Positions 13,624-26,200 of a stretch of 64,000 nucleotides of DNA are shown in pieces; position 1 is the first letter of the stretch; each line of letters opens with the position of its first letter. The notes beneath the pieces are model-generated. The model saw only the letters and a program-made list of their open reading frames with translations. It searched no databases and was not told the origin of the DNA. This stretch comes from Fratercula arctica. Taxonomy: Eukaryota; Chordata; Aves; Charadriiformes; Alcidae. Both the position numbers and the translations under genes were made by a program. The DNA is taken from assembly GCA_947846985.1 (NCBI GenBank), contig CANTUZ010000007.1:36662355-36726354 (forward strand). The letters run 5' to 3'.

Positions 13624-14771
13624 CCTATTGGAACAGAACAGCTCAGAATTTATCGCTGTCAGCAGTGCAATTCCAGAGTTAATGCCACTTTTCTACTGCT
13701 GAGGTGGGAGGGAAGCAAGTGAAAGTGCTCAGCCCCACAGACTATCCAAACCTCTGCTCCAGCACAGAAAGGGACACAGCAGACTAGTTGGGCTCCAACA
13801 CAAGCAATAAATAAGGAATCCTCTCTGGCCCAGCAATACTCATCATCTTCTGCTCAGCACTCGGCATCCCCCCCGAAAGCAAGGTCTGCCATACTACCTA
13901 CACATGGGGCTCACGTGCCCTTGGCTTTGCTACAGACCCTTCTTAGTCCAGGGCATGCACCATCACCGTACCTGCGTGCTCCCAGCAAGACATAGATTTC
14001 TCCCACTGCAGCTACTCCCTAACCAACCTTAGCAACACTGATGCAACTTTAATGCTAGCCAACCAGCAGGTATTCCATTGATTAGAATTATAATTATAAC
14101 TTTAGGACTCCTTTCCAGCACAGTGCTACTGACTCTGACCCTAATTTAACACCACCACTTTAAGTTGTACAAGAAACAGCTCCTGCCATGGGGCTACTCA
14201 CAGTCTGAGCTGTAAGAACATGCTTAAGGGCAACTCACCGCTCTGCTGAGTTTAAGTTACTCATTAGCTGGTCACCCACTGGCACTGTTCAAGGTAAGTT
14301 CCTGGCCCCTATTCTGCTTGGCAACCTCATTTCCCACTAACTTATTGCTACGGACCTGGAATTTCAAAATCTTATGGAACTTTTAACGACTCTAAAGACA
14401 GTTTTCAGAAACAAGATTAACTTCAGAACAAGACATGACATGACTGGGAAAGATCAGACCTATCCAGCCTGGCAGCCTCCTTCAGATGATACCCGAGTGA
14501 CTTGGGAAGGGTGCACAGCTCCCCTGGGGCAGCCGATGGTGAATAGCTAAGCCCTAAGGAGTTTTATACGGAAATAATGAAGCATCAATACCTTTCAAGC
14601 ATTTATTATCCATAAATGCATAGTTTAAAATGCAATTATTTGATTTTATTTTTTTTAAGCGATGGGTAAACCTGTGGCAGGAAGCTTCACAAGAATATCC
14701 AAACAACATTAAAAACTTACTTTAATCCTCTTCACAAACTGAAAACAAGGGGAAACATCACAAACTAATCT

Positions 14772-14866
14772 TGTTTGGGGTGGGGGGGAATGTTTGGGGG
14801 TTTGTGGGGGGTTTTTTGGTTGGTTTGTTTTGTTGAGGGTTTTTTTGGCGGTTTTGGTTTTGTTTA
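14772..14866 (+). repeat. G/T-rich tract with G-quadruplex-forming core
   Basis: A stretch made almost entirely of G and T. Positions 14777-14811 contain four long G runs (4, 7, 5 and 6 G) separated by loops of 1, 7 and 5 bases, which satisfies the usual intramolecular G-quadruplex pattern. It continues as TTTTTTGG/TTTGTTTTG-like sequence. It is low complexity and has no coding meaning. Confidence 0.85.
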
Positions 14867-15408
14867 ACTAAAACATAAATAAGTTTGTAGGTTTGGTTTG
14901 GTTTTTAGAATATGGCAAAAACAAAGACTTTCTCTCTTCACAGAACTCACACAGCAAGATTGACTATGAAAAAAAAAAAAAACAAACTACAAATTGGCAC
15001 AAATTTGTGAAATTTTTCAGTCAGCTTAAATCTGCTTCTTATTTTAGCAGAAGTGAGGGGTGGGCAAAGATCACTGCAACATATCTATCTTAACTACAAC
15101 TTTGATATCAATCCTAAAAGTCACTGACCTCCTCTGCCATATGACCTCTCTTGTCAAGCCCTACCATTAATCATCACCAGTCTCTAGAGCTGCAAGACTG
15201 AGACAAGAGCTCTCCCTGGCAACAGGTCACTACCACTGTGATATCTCCACCGAAACCAGCTCTAGTACCTATGAATATCTAATGATGTGTCTTTTAAATT
15301 AGTATTTAGCAAGTATAGAAACAGCAGTGCAAACAAAACCAGAGGAAACTATAGAAACAAAGGAAGGCTAAGGGGTTGGGTTTTTTCAGGCATCTCCCCC
15401 CTCCCACC

Positions 15409-15441
15409 AAAAAAAAAAAAAAAAAAAAACACACACACACA
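15409..15441 (+). repeat. Poly(A) of 21 followed by (AC)n
   Basis: A run of 21 A (15409-15429) preceded by CTCCCCCCTCCCACC and followed by six AC units. A polymorphic microsatellite would be expected here. Confidence 0.9.
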
Positions 15442-16355
15442 ACAAAGAAGCTCAGAAAAATTTGTGAGCAGCTTTTCCTAGATTTTGTATTGACAAAGCA
15501 AAATCATGTTTTCAGCACAGCTGCAGCAAAAAGGACTGGTGCTAAGTAGCTTTCTTATGTGATTCCCTATTGTTACCTCTTTCAAGTCAGTTCTTCTGCA
15601 GGGACATGGTGCCTCCTGCTTTTGTTATGCCTGGGACAACTGAGCGATCATCTTCCCCTGTCCTCGCTTAAAGGAGTGAGCTCGCCCTAAGGAATATGTG
15701 ATTGTCCCTGTTGGGTATGGATGGCAGGTCAATAGAATCACGTTGTAGTTTTCACCTGATAGCTTCAGGTAATGACTGCATCAGAAAGGAAAAAAATCCC
15801 CATCATACACCTGCTACATGTGAAATGATGCAACTAGTAGAAAGTTCCCATGCCACTCCTACAGAGATCATCTTAAAAACTACCTGATAAGCCTGGGCTT
15901 CAGTTATCTTAACCTCCACAAATATGATTGTTTACATTTGCTGCTATTCATTCCCAGTAAAAATCTATCCAGCCTGTACTTAAATATACCACTGTTATCT
16001 TACTCTCTTTGTCTCCAGTTGCTAAAAACAACTCGGAGGCAAACAGGGTAGTGGGAATGGTGCAGCTACATAAGGTTGAATGGTTATTTCTCTGTCCAAG
16101 TGGATTTCAAGCCGGGGGGATTCATTCATTTGTCCCACACCAATCCCAATAATCAGCTAGCTCAAGGGAATGCGCTACTTCGGCTGAGGTGACAGCACCC
16201 AGATCCCAAAGATGCTGATTAAATCACCAGAGCTACGCAAGTGACTGCTGCACATGGAAGCAAAATGTCTCTTGAGTGATTGCTACGGACTCGAGACTGG
16301 GAAAAGATGGGATCGTGTGTGCAGTATTGCTCTGCTCAGTGGGCTTTACCACTGG

Positions 16356-16376
16356 ATGCTGGGTTCGATCCAGCAT
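16356..16376. repeat. Hairpin containing a tRNA B-box-like sequence
   Basis: ATGCTGGG-TTCGA-TCCAGCAT forms an 8-bp stem (seven Watson-Crick pairs plus one G-T) with a 5-base loop. GGGTTCGATCC is one base short of the Pol III B box GGTTCGANTCC, so it does not make a normal 7-base T loop. No A box or full cloverleaf was found, so it is not called a tRNA gene. Confidence 0.6.
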
Positions 16377-18318
16377 AGTAGGAAAAGAGAAGCTGCCCAA
16401 CAACTCTCTCACCTGGCAAAGGACCCTGCCATTTTGCTGCCAGTTTGGAGACTGAGGGAGATCATTTAGGCAGCCTGTACCTGTCAGACTCATGATCAGG
16501 GCAATTCCACACAGTAAGTAAGGGAAAGAGGGAAGAGGAGGGATTTGAAAGACGTTTACGGAGGAAAGACAGTGAGGTCTCAGATTAATAACTCAAATTG
16601 CTCAGTTCTAAAGAAGGGAGAGGCTACTGAGTGCATAAAGACTTGACTCAGACACTCCTTATGCTTTGGACAACCCTTGGTTAAGTTTCTGCTGTGACTG
16701 GTCCAAGCCAGAGATTTGAACATAGGTCTCACACTATCCAGGAAGCGATATAATCCCTAGTTATCACTGTCTGGCAGGGACAGGGCTCCTTTAGAGCTGC
16801 ACTGCTTTTATAAATAAATGTTTACTGCAGGCAAGATACAACAAGTCATGACATATAGCCAGCATACAACAGACTAGAAGGTTCAGTGTCCTTCCCACAA
16901 AGTTTTAATTTGTTTCCACAAAAAACAGCTCCAGCTGCAGAGGTTGAGCCTAAACCCCCAGAGAGTCCTGAAGCACAGCCACGATGTCCATTTGAGAGCT
17001 ACCCCACTGCTGATGCAGGGCAGGAATTTACCTTGCTTCAAAACTCCATCAATTTGAGAACAGCATCCAAACCTTATTTCATTTTTTCCCAAAAAACCTG
17101 TCACATTGTTGTGGACGTTTTACACTTTGTCAAATCAGCACTTTTGGGAAGGAAGAACATCCACCACAATGCCTCACCCCAACTTGAGCTCAAGTTTTAT
17201 GGCAGAACTGCAAGAGGACCTCTACCTCTTTAAACAGGAGATGATTCTGAAAAACAGACTGCAGTGAAATATTTTACATTAATAAGATCATCTTCATCTT
17301 TCTTTCAGGTCTTCTCACTCACTACTTTGTAAGACAGCAATGTCTGTCACTGGGCAGTCAGCAGAACTTGAGCCAATGGTTTAAGTTTAAAAACTGTTAG
17401 AAATTAGGTTTAGTTACTTAAGAGCCAGGACAGATTAAGATGGCAGAGAGGGGAATAGAAGTCCATTTCACATTTTGTTACTATATGAAATAGAACTTGC
17501 TCATAATATATATAAAAAATTATTTTCCTCATGACTCTTGCCAGTATGAAATTCTAGTTGCTGTGCATTTACTTTCCATTACCAACCACATAGGAAGCAG
17601 GCTGCAAAAATAGTTTCTCTAAATCACTGAATCACATTTAAAGGGGAAAAAATTGCTTTGGAATACACCACACTAGCAGAGATACAAACTTTCAGCTGCA
17701 GCTAAAACATAAAAAAACTCTATCAGACTAGGGGTGGAGACAGAAGTTCTCCTGGTTACCAGAAAAATACAGACCTAAGCTGGCACAATAGGTATTTTTG
17801 TCATCTTCCTTAAGCCTGATTTCACATCAAAAAGACTATTTGTGGATCCTACTTCCATTTCAGTAGGAGCACACAAGCTTTTGGTATTCATTTGCTGTGC
17901 TTGCAGTGCTGAGTTATGTTCTCCTGGTCAGCTGCTATTTCTCACCATTGCACCAAAACGCAAGTCAGGCCAGACTCATCAAAACCCTCCCCATCTCTTC
18001 AGGAATTTTGGACCCCCTGTACAAAGTACAGGGCCATACTTGCACCATGAGGAAGTCAAATTCAGTTATTAAAGAGAAGTGATAGAGGGTGCATCCTCTC
18101 TTGTTTTATTTATTTTTCATGCCATCAGACACCTTCCTTCACTCCAGGCGAAGCAAATACTAATGCTGTTTCTAATTCCTGTTTTGTGTATCAATAATAT
18201 AATACTAAGTGGCATACTATCTGGAAGAATATCATTAAATGGAAATTCATTTAGAGTTGCTCTGCATTTATCCCAATAGCACAAGGAATAACCTGTACAA
18301 GTCATGCAGAATTTCCAG

Positions 18319-18333
18319 AAAAAAAAAAAAAAA
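18319..18333 (+). repeat. Poly(A) of 15
   Basis: Simple A run after TTTCCAG, without recognisable retroposon sequence around it. Confidence 0.8.
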
Positions 18334-21300
18334 GAGTAATATCATTTATATAAAGATTATTTTAAAAACAGCAGGAGGAACCAGACATGAGAAATTTATC
18401 ACAGCACCTACATATTTCTAATCATGAATACGACTGTACATCTTTAGACTTTAGCTTCTCGGGCAAAAGAAGCCATGTAAGCCACCCGAAGTTAGGGAGA
18501 CATACCAAAAAATTCAAAGAGTGTTTAGTTGCCATACTGTTATTAAAGAGGTAAGAGGCAGCTCTTTAAAAGAGAACAGAACACAGCACAAGTATGAGAA
18601 GTTTGGGGGTTTTTTTCCACCCAAAGAGAAAGGGTAACAAAGAACAAAATTCCTCACTAGAATTACAAACAAGTTGAATAAGCATCAGGAATATGGTGTC
18701 CGAATGAGGACTAGGAAGGTTCCATCAATAAATTCTTATTTTTAACATTGGATTTAAGTGCCATTTAAAAATTATGTAATGGTAACCCTGAAAAAATATC
18801 AATAAACACAGTTAAGCCAGTTATTAAACCAGTCAGTAATGTCACATCAATAGAAGTCCTCATCTCATGGATAGAAGTCCCAACTCAAAGTGGACACTTT
18901 GTTGCTAAGTTAATGGTTCTAGTACTAGTTTGTTTTCTTTATGTCATTATGGATAAATTAGCATGTTTCATATACATTCCCTAATAAATTAGAGCTTAAC
19001 ATGGAAGAACTGTACAGTAGGGTAATTCGGAGAAGGTGATCATTGCCTGAACCCATTTCAGGAAAACAGACTGACAAGCAAGCATATTCACTTTCTTGCT
19101 ACACATGAAACAAATGAAGAACTGCAAGCACATAGTTCCAGTCTGCTTTCACAGCAGGAACACACAGAGTCCATCCACAGACCAAAACATCCTTATTTGT
19201 TTGAAAAAGTATATAACAAAAATATGTTATGGTTTTACTTGAACATAAGTGAGCATCAGGGTGATACTTACCAACCCAAACATTGCAACGTAGTAGCAAA
19301 TCTTGAAGGAATGGTCAACTTGTTGTCAAGAAGACTTAATCAAAAACATATCAGAGAAAAAACTAATAAAAATATCTAGAGGAAAAACTGATAAAGACCT
19401 CACATCCTTCACAAAATTTCAAGAGATAGCTAGTTTACAGAGGGACACTATAAAGAGGAAGAGAGTTTCCAAAATCTCCAAGATTTTAGGAAGTTGGATA
19501 TGTTGAATTGCTTTCTCTGAAGGTACTGCTGAAATAGTCATGAGATTCATACTGTGAGATGACATACTACAAAAATATACACACTTGCAAGCTACACTAT
19601 GCTCAAAACCTGAGCCAATCACATATAGAAGCAATATTCTTCTTTTACAATATGTGAAATAGTTTTGTTATTGTATCAGTGAGTTTTGCTTTATTTGTTT
19701 ACTTTCAAGGATATAGTGGAACCCAGGTGGTTGTTTTTCTTTTATTAAAAAGTAACACTGAGGCACATGGGAAGAGCTCTGAATACTGAAGATAAAAAAT
19801 AAACTATGTCTTTCAGCCCATTTGCCAGATCCCATGTAGGTACAGCTTGGTTCAGTTTCTTTTACACAACCCCAGAAGTCTCAGCTGATTATTGTCCTTA
19901 ACCAGGCACCACTGACCATATGCATGTCCTGCCAAGTCACAGACTCACCTGAGTGCAGCACACATAACAGGGTGGTCTGTCCTACATATAACTTCAATCA
20001 CAGAAAGACCACCATGGATATAAATGGAACAGCCCTGTTTGGACAAGACACCCCACAAATATCAATAAAATGGCCCTTGATGCACCTGAGGAGCTTGAAT
20101 CATTTTCTGCCTTGTAGGCAAAATCCTCCCCTCAAATCTCTTGCCCCGGATAGAGATGCACGCGCTACAGTCTTCAGATCTACTATATACGTTCATGCAT
20201 GCAATTTGCGTCTTTGATAGTTTACCTTTTTTACAAATACTGATCCTGGAACAGAAGTGCTCAGTTATCAATTATAATAGGAGAAATGATAATTTGGAGA
20301 AATAGCATTAATGTATATGGAACCATCTGTGACCAAAACCAGCAAGATGAAGCGTATTGTGTGCTAGGAAGTGATTCTAGTAGTCATAAGAGATAAGGGC
20401 ACTGGGAATTTGTGAAACTCCCCAGCATATCTCTCACTTCTAATGGCTTCGCTACCCAAGTTGCAGGCTGCTCTTTGCTGCTTTTCAACGAGCTACTCAC
20501 CACAGAGCGTGCACTGTAGGCAGCACTGTGTCACATTACCAAGACATAAGCTTTCCTGCTGCCTACCTGAATCTCCATGTTTACTTCTCACAAGCAAAAT
20601 GGACATGCAGAAAAGGTTACGTCCACCTCTGTTTTAATATATTCTTGGTTGATAGATGAGTTCTGAGCTTCAGTTTGTGCCAAGACCTTTTCTCATGCAG
20701 TCCAGAAAGTGAAAGCAATACAGCCGCAAGACAGGAAATCATGTGTGCAAATGTGACCTGATGCAGATCAGTAACCATGCAGTTCAGAGCAATTAATTTC
20801 TAGCTCTTGCCATATTCAAGTACTAAGTCTGTCTTAAAATTACTTATTTTCATATTAGCAGCAATGGCAACCAACTGTTCCAAATGATAGCTTATCAGAC
20901 ATGCATTTTTTTTACCAACCCTCTAGGCTGATTTTGCTTATAAACATACAACACTTTTGCAGTCTGAAAGTAAACCTTCTGCAGAAGGATAGCACAATCC
21001 ATTTTGTTTTAAGCATGCCTTCATCTCTACCAACTGTAAAACAAAATTTAAAATAAATATATGCTATGAAATGAAAAAGAAGAGCAGCCTACCATAAAAA
21101 AGGAGAATTTGACAGGATAAGAGAGAAATATGTATAAATGCCAGCCAAGAGGTCATGCTAACAAACAGCTTTGAGACAAGTTTGAAGTAGTCATTAAAAA
21201 GCAATGATCTAGGACACCGCTGGTTCCACAGACTTGCATGCAGAGCTATCTGTGTAAAGCTTTAGCAATCCTTCACTTCCTCAGAAACAAAAGGATACAC

Positions 21301-22180
21301 ATGGCACATGCACATATATAAAACAGTAGTTCACCAAGATTCCTGCAACAGACACCAGCACTAGCAAAGTTAGCTCCAACGAATAACCTGTGAAACATTG
21401 CTGTACCAGCATGACAAACCCTAACATCGCTTCCTTCCAGAGGGATGAGGAAAACGACCCAATAAAATCACTGTCTGCAGCTGTGGTGCACCCAAGGCAG
21501 AAACTTTACACTTTCTCTTTTCTTTTTCCTCCATGAAACTTAGCAAAACAATCAAAACCAACCATGACCAGACTGTTTGAGTATGTCAGATGGGTAAAAT
21601 ATGTCCTGCTAAAAAACATATTGGATGATATGATGATAAAAAAAAGCATGAAATTTCCAATAGGCTTGCAGGTAAAATACCACTGAAAAACCTGGCTCCT
21701 AACTTAACAGCCTCTGCTGGAAATATATGATGGCCATAACACTTAAAATGGACAGAAGCATCTTGAAAAGGAGAAAAAAAGCCAGTGGCTATTTGCAGTC
21801 TGCCTGAAAAGCACACAACAAAACTTCCAGCTGTTTAAATTCAGCACCACGTCCCTTGTGCTGCCTGATGCAATACCTTACGTAAAAACAGCACTGCAAT
21901 ACAATGAAGAGCCCCCTGGGCAGGGCAGACAGAAGGGATAAAATGCTGCATCAAACAGCACATGCCTCTCGTTGGTGCTGCTGGGACTGTAGAGCAGAAT
22001 AGCCTGTGACAGCAGCTTTGATACCTGCAACACACTATAGAGGCAAGATGATTTGAACAAGTGCCTTTTTGCCTTAGAGAAAATACCAGCCAAAAGCCTT
22101 CAGGGATGAGTGGAGGTTGGAGACAAAGAGCAACTCCCTGGGGAGAACACAGAGACCTTTGTGCCCACTCCCTTTTGCAG

Positions 22181-22257
22181 AAAAAAAAAAAAAAAAAAAA
22201 AAACCACACACAAACCAACCAAACCCAAATAACCCACAACACAAAAAAAACACAACC
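22181..22257 (-). repeat. Poly(A) of 23 followed by C/A-rich tract
   Basis: Twenty-three A (22181-22203) are followed by CCACACACAAACCAACCAAA and CCCACAACAC-like sequence. Read on the minus strand it is G/T-rich leading to poly(T), the same design as the plus-strand tracts elsewhere in the window. Confidence 0.9.
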
Positions 22258-22834
22258 CCTATTCTTTTTCTTTTAAAAAGATATATTTTGTGGTAACAAG
22301 GACAACTCCTCTCTGTTACAGGCAGTCAGAACTTGCAGGATCAGTGTCATCCGTCACACATGACCTTTTCAGCTTCGTGGGTTTTTGGTGTTCAGGCGCA
22401 CTGAGACTGGCAGAGGAAGATGCAGGGAGAGCCCAGCTAACCCCCAGACAGTTGATGTCTAGGAGAGACTCCTGCCAATGCTTCCACAAAAGGCAAAACC
22501 AGGAGACAGGCTCACACAGGAAAGCAACACGCTGCCACTCCTTCCCATTCAAGCTGCACTGACAAATGGCAAGGAGGGTCTGATGAAGCTGTTCAAGCTC
22601 AGGGCTAGGAATCCACATGGAAAAGAAACCTGTTGTGAGGAAGTGGTTCAGGGCTGCAGCTCATCATTAGCAGCACAGACTCTAAACAGACAACAAGCTC
22701 CCACTTGTTATGAAATCTGTTGGCCTCATACTCGTAGCACCAAGAAGAAACACTGGATGCCCAGCTTTTCAAAGCAGACAGGGCTTCAGGCTTCCAGAGT
22801 TACTCTTGAAATTACAACACGAGAGCAGCCATAT

Positions 22835-23290
22835 GGGGTTAGGTCAAATACTCATTCTTCTCATGTCCTAATACTGGTCGTAAACAAAGGTCACAGGGAA
22901 GTTAGAACAGCACAAAAGTGGATAATGCTTCCCCCAGTTCTCTCTCAGTCTTTCAGATCCTAACCCAGGGATTTAGTAATACTCGGTGGGTTTTCTGTAT
23001 TCACAAGTGGACATGACTCTCTGGTCCAGACCTGAAGGTTGGTAAGAGTTTGGTCCTACCTAATGGCTACCATCAACAGGAGCTTCAGATATTCTTTCCA
23101 AGAGCAAACCTCTGCAGAAATAGAGCAGAGTTAGAGTTGGGAAACCTCACTGTATCTTGCCATGGACAGCCAGAAGTAAAGAGAAACTTCCCCTCTGTTT
23201 TATGTGCTCAGATGCAGAATTGCTTATCTGAGAAGATACAGGGCATTTCTTTCCAGGTCACCCAACTCTTCTAACACATTCCAGATCATC
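22835..23290 (-). repeat. Probable ancient L3/CR1-like LINE tail, reverse orientation
   Basis: The plus strand begins CATATGGGGTTAGGTCAAAT, then has GTCCTAATACTGG, GAACAGCACAAAAGTGGATA, ATGCTTCCCCCAGTTCTCTC, and further on CCTAATGGCTACCATCAACA. These fragments follow the order of a widespread amniote LINE tail as I remember it from reptiles ('CATACGGGGTCAGACCAATGG', 'AGTATCCTG', 'GAACAGAACAGG', 'GATCCATCCCC', 'AATAGCCATTGATGGAC'). This is the opposite orientation of the tail at 43.4 kb. The right boundary is uncertain. A 161-aa open frame at 22478-22963 overlaps it and is considered spurious. Confidence 0.45.
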
Positions 23291-26200
23291 CCTATGAGAT
23301 CAGAAAGGGATAAGGAAAGCAAACATCATCTGCAGAGCTCTACAAGCAGCAGCCAATGGTGACAGACTATGTCCCTGCACTGCGATGCAGCACCCCTCTC
23401 ACAGCCAGGCTCCAAGCAGGGAACACTCAGTGATTAAAGACTGTGCTGCTGACTATCGTGAGAGTTATAACCACTATACCACGAAGAGATCTCACTGAAT
23501 GCCTCGCTCATTTTTTTCTGTTGAGTCATTTCAGCAGTTTACAAAGAACAATCCAGGGGAGAAGGCAGTTAAACTATAAAGCTAATTTGGCTGAGAACAG
23601 GAGACGCTTGCTTTATCCTCACAGAAGGCAGCAAATACTTGCTTTGTTCAGTTTAATTGATAGCAGGTTCTACACACTGCAGATACAAATGACTTTCACA
23701 GACTGGCTTAGCACGTAGAACAAAGAGACAACTGAAAGTAGACAGTTATATCATTTGTGAAATAGCATTACATCCTGTATTTATAATCTATGTGTTATGC
23801 TCATACATCAATGAGAAGAGTTCATCAATAAGCAGCCTTAGCTCCAAGTTTCTGCAACTTTTATTTATTTTCAGTATTTACTTATGTTCATAATGGTCTC
23901 ATAACAATATAATTCCTTAGGATAAAATGTTAGGGTTTAGGGAGAAGGCCTGAAATCATTTTTATATTTGTTCGCCTAACCTGTACAATCGGCCTCCACT
24001 GTAACCACTGTCATCATCAGAGAATTTGCTGTCCTGTACCACTTCAAATGCAGCAGGAGAGAACTCCACTACTGCACAGCTTTCACTTTTCCAATAAATT
24101 AAACATGAAAGACTATCCATGTACCATGCCGAGTGTTTCACCTGCATCTGCCTCCCACTGCTTGATCTGCAAAACTTCACATCCTAACTATAAACTTCCC
24201 ACCAACAGTAGGGCAAGATGTAAAGGAAATGAGTCAAGAACTTTTCTCAGACTTAAGAACTTCAAGAGGAATTCACACAGAGAGAAGAAACCTAGATAAC
24301 TGCAGCCTAGCTTGCAGAAACATCACTAAGTTCTGTATGACAAAACATTTGGAGAAAAAAAACCACTATGAATTTCCATCCTTTCTCATAAAATGTGAAA
24401 CTGACTTCTTACTTTCTAATTATTATGTAGCTACAAAACAGCAGTCATGTCATGGGTACAGTTTTGCTAAATACAAGAAAAATCTATAGTGACCAGTTTA
24501 GTCATCACCCCAGAAAAACAAACAGGCTTAAAACTGAAGCAGAGGAAATTCAGGTTATAGACTACAGAATAAAAATGAACTGAACATCATGCCAAATTAA
24601 CAAAAAATAAAACCGAAAGAGAGGCTTTGTAAATGCTCAGAGCACAGAGTACTGAAAGGGCTGATCCAAAAACTGTGTCACCCAGTCAATCATGAGGCAG
24701 GGAGAGACCAGATGGACCAACAGAAGATGTTCAATCAGATGGTCCCAAACAATTATATAGTCCATGGTTTAAAACACACCAGAAGTGATATTATCTTGCT
24801 TCTATTCCCATCTGTCCCTGGCTCACTCAAAGAAGCTTCAGAACCCCTTTCCAAAGGGAAGTACTGCTGTTCCCAGGCATACAGAAAGTACCAGGTAATA
24901 AATCCTGCAAGCTTTGAGCTCACCTCCATGAAGTACTTTGAAATATGTCAGAATTCTTGAAATAGAAACTTTAGAGATACAACACCAAAAACTTAAGTTA
25001 TAACACCATTACAGCCAAAGGCAGTCATGGCTGGAATCCACGTGCTCGAGGTAAGCATGCCTCTTACTGGACACTCTGAAGAGACAGAGAAAACCAGTCA
25101 CCTGAATTGGTTGTCAGCAAACATTTCTTTTACAACAACAAAAAAATCATGGCTATGCTGATTCTCCTACAGCTTTTAGTGGCCATATTGTGCTCCACTC
25201 CCATCTTCCACTGCATATCAGACATAGCTAGCAGTATTCTTACTACTAACCAGCTAACCTGGACTGCCTATGCTAACAGCCTGAAACTAACACCCATAAA
25301 CACATCATGGCTCTAACACATAGACAACATGGCTTGTTCCTTACTGCAGATCACATAACCTGTTTCTCAGCTTCTCCTCAGCATGCAACCTCCCTTACAT
25401 AGACCTCAGCTGTGGACATTCAGTACAGAACATAAAAGGTTACAGTTCTCTGCTCTAAGGAACAAGTTGCTGGAAGGGAGTTGCAAGAGGAAAGGCATCA
25501 GGATCATCATCCTGTAAAGTTGTCTGTGTCAACTCAAGCTGGATTAGACAGAGAGCAATCAGCTTTATCCAAACAGATTGCACATGGACAGAGTGCATAA
25601 GAACAGCTACTCATATGGAAACACTTACCTTTTTTCTTATGTCCCTAAAGCCCCAGACCACTAGAGATCCAAACTGTAATCAATTCCAGCGCAAGAGGGA
25701 TATTTGTTTGAGGACAGTGTTGGTATCATGAACAGGAATTCTATTTTCCTATTTTGAGGGAGGCTATAATCTTTAAAGATGGGCCTTGTTTGTTGTATAG
25801 ACATCCAACAATATATCCAGCAAGGGTTTCTCCTTGATTTTTAAAGGACTTGTGTTTCTCTTTCCCATCTCCTGCATTCTGAATTCCCTTCTCTGCAGCA
25901 GTTACTGTGACCAGGCTATTTGCAATACTACACAATCTATTCCTCCAGCTTTACTGTCCTACTTCCTTGCAGACTGAGCTCCCTGACCTGCGACTGAGCC
26001 TTCCACTATGATCAGCTTCATCGGGGTTCCCTCCGCCTCGCTGTCTAATGAGCTTAGAAAAAATTCTGAACATCTTGTCATGGTTTCACTTTAACAGATT
26101 ATTTTTCCCTAACTGAGATGGGCAGGAGACTAGCTCCAGAGCTTCCTTTCCAATACTGAGGCTGAGCTGCAGGCTTCAAAAGCAAGGTTGGGGTGGTTCC

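Larger units (their letters stand above)
6842..14771. other. Non-coding stretch, no gene seen
   Basis: Starts with a purine-rich zone to about 7100. The 173-aa frame at 7232-7753 is rejected as a gene. A GC-richer patch at about 9050-9420 has short frames on both strands but no CpG island. Around 11570-11760 and 13540-13690 the sequence is unique-looking, complex AT-rich DNA that could be conserved, untested here. Confidence 0.55.
14867..22180. other. Non-coding AT-rich stretch, no gene seen
   Basis: Contains the poly(A)/(AC) site at 15.4 kb, the B-box-like hairpin at 16.36 kb and scattered short frames (largest 115 aa at 16886-17233, no domain recognised). Nothing else assignable. Confidence 0.55.

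Noticed and set aside
16352..16378. tRNA gene
   Set aside because: Only a B-box-like hairpin; the T loop is one base short and no acceptor, D or anticodon arm was found.
21841..22242. 133-aa minus-strand open frame
   Set aside because: Its phenylalanine run comes from the 23-A homopolymer; no homology recognised.
22478..22963. 161-aa plus-strand open frame
   Set aside because: Overlaps a probable ancient LINE tail in reverse orientation; no domain.
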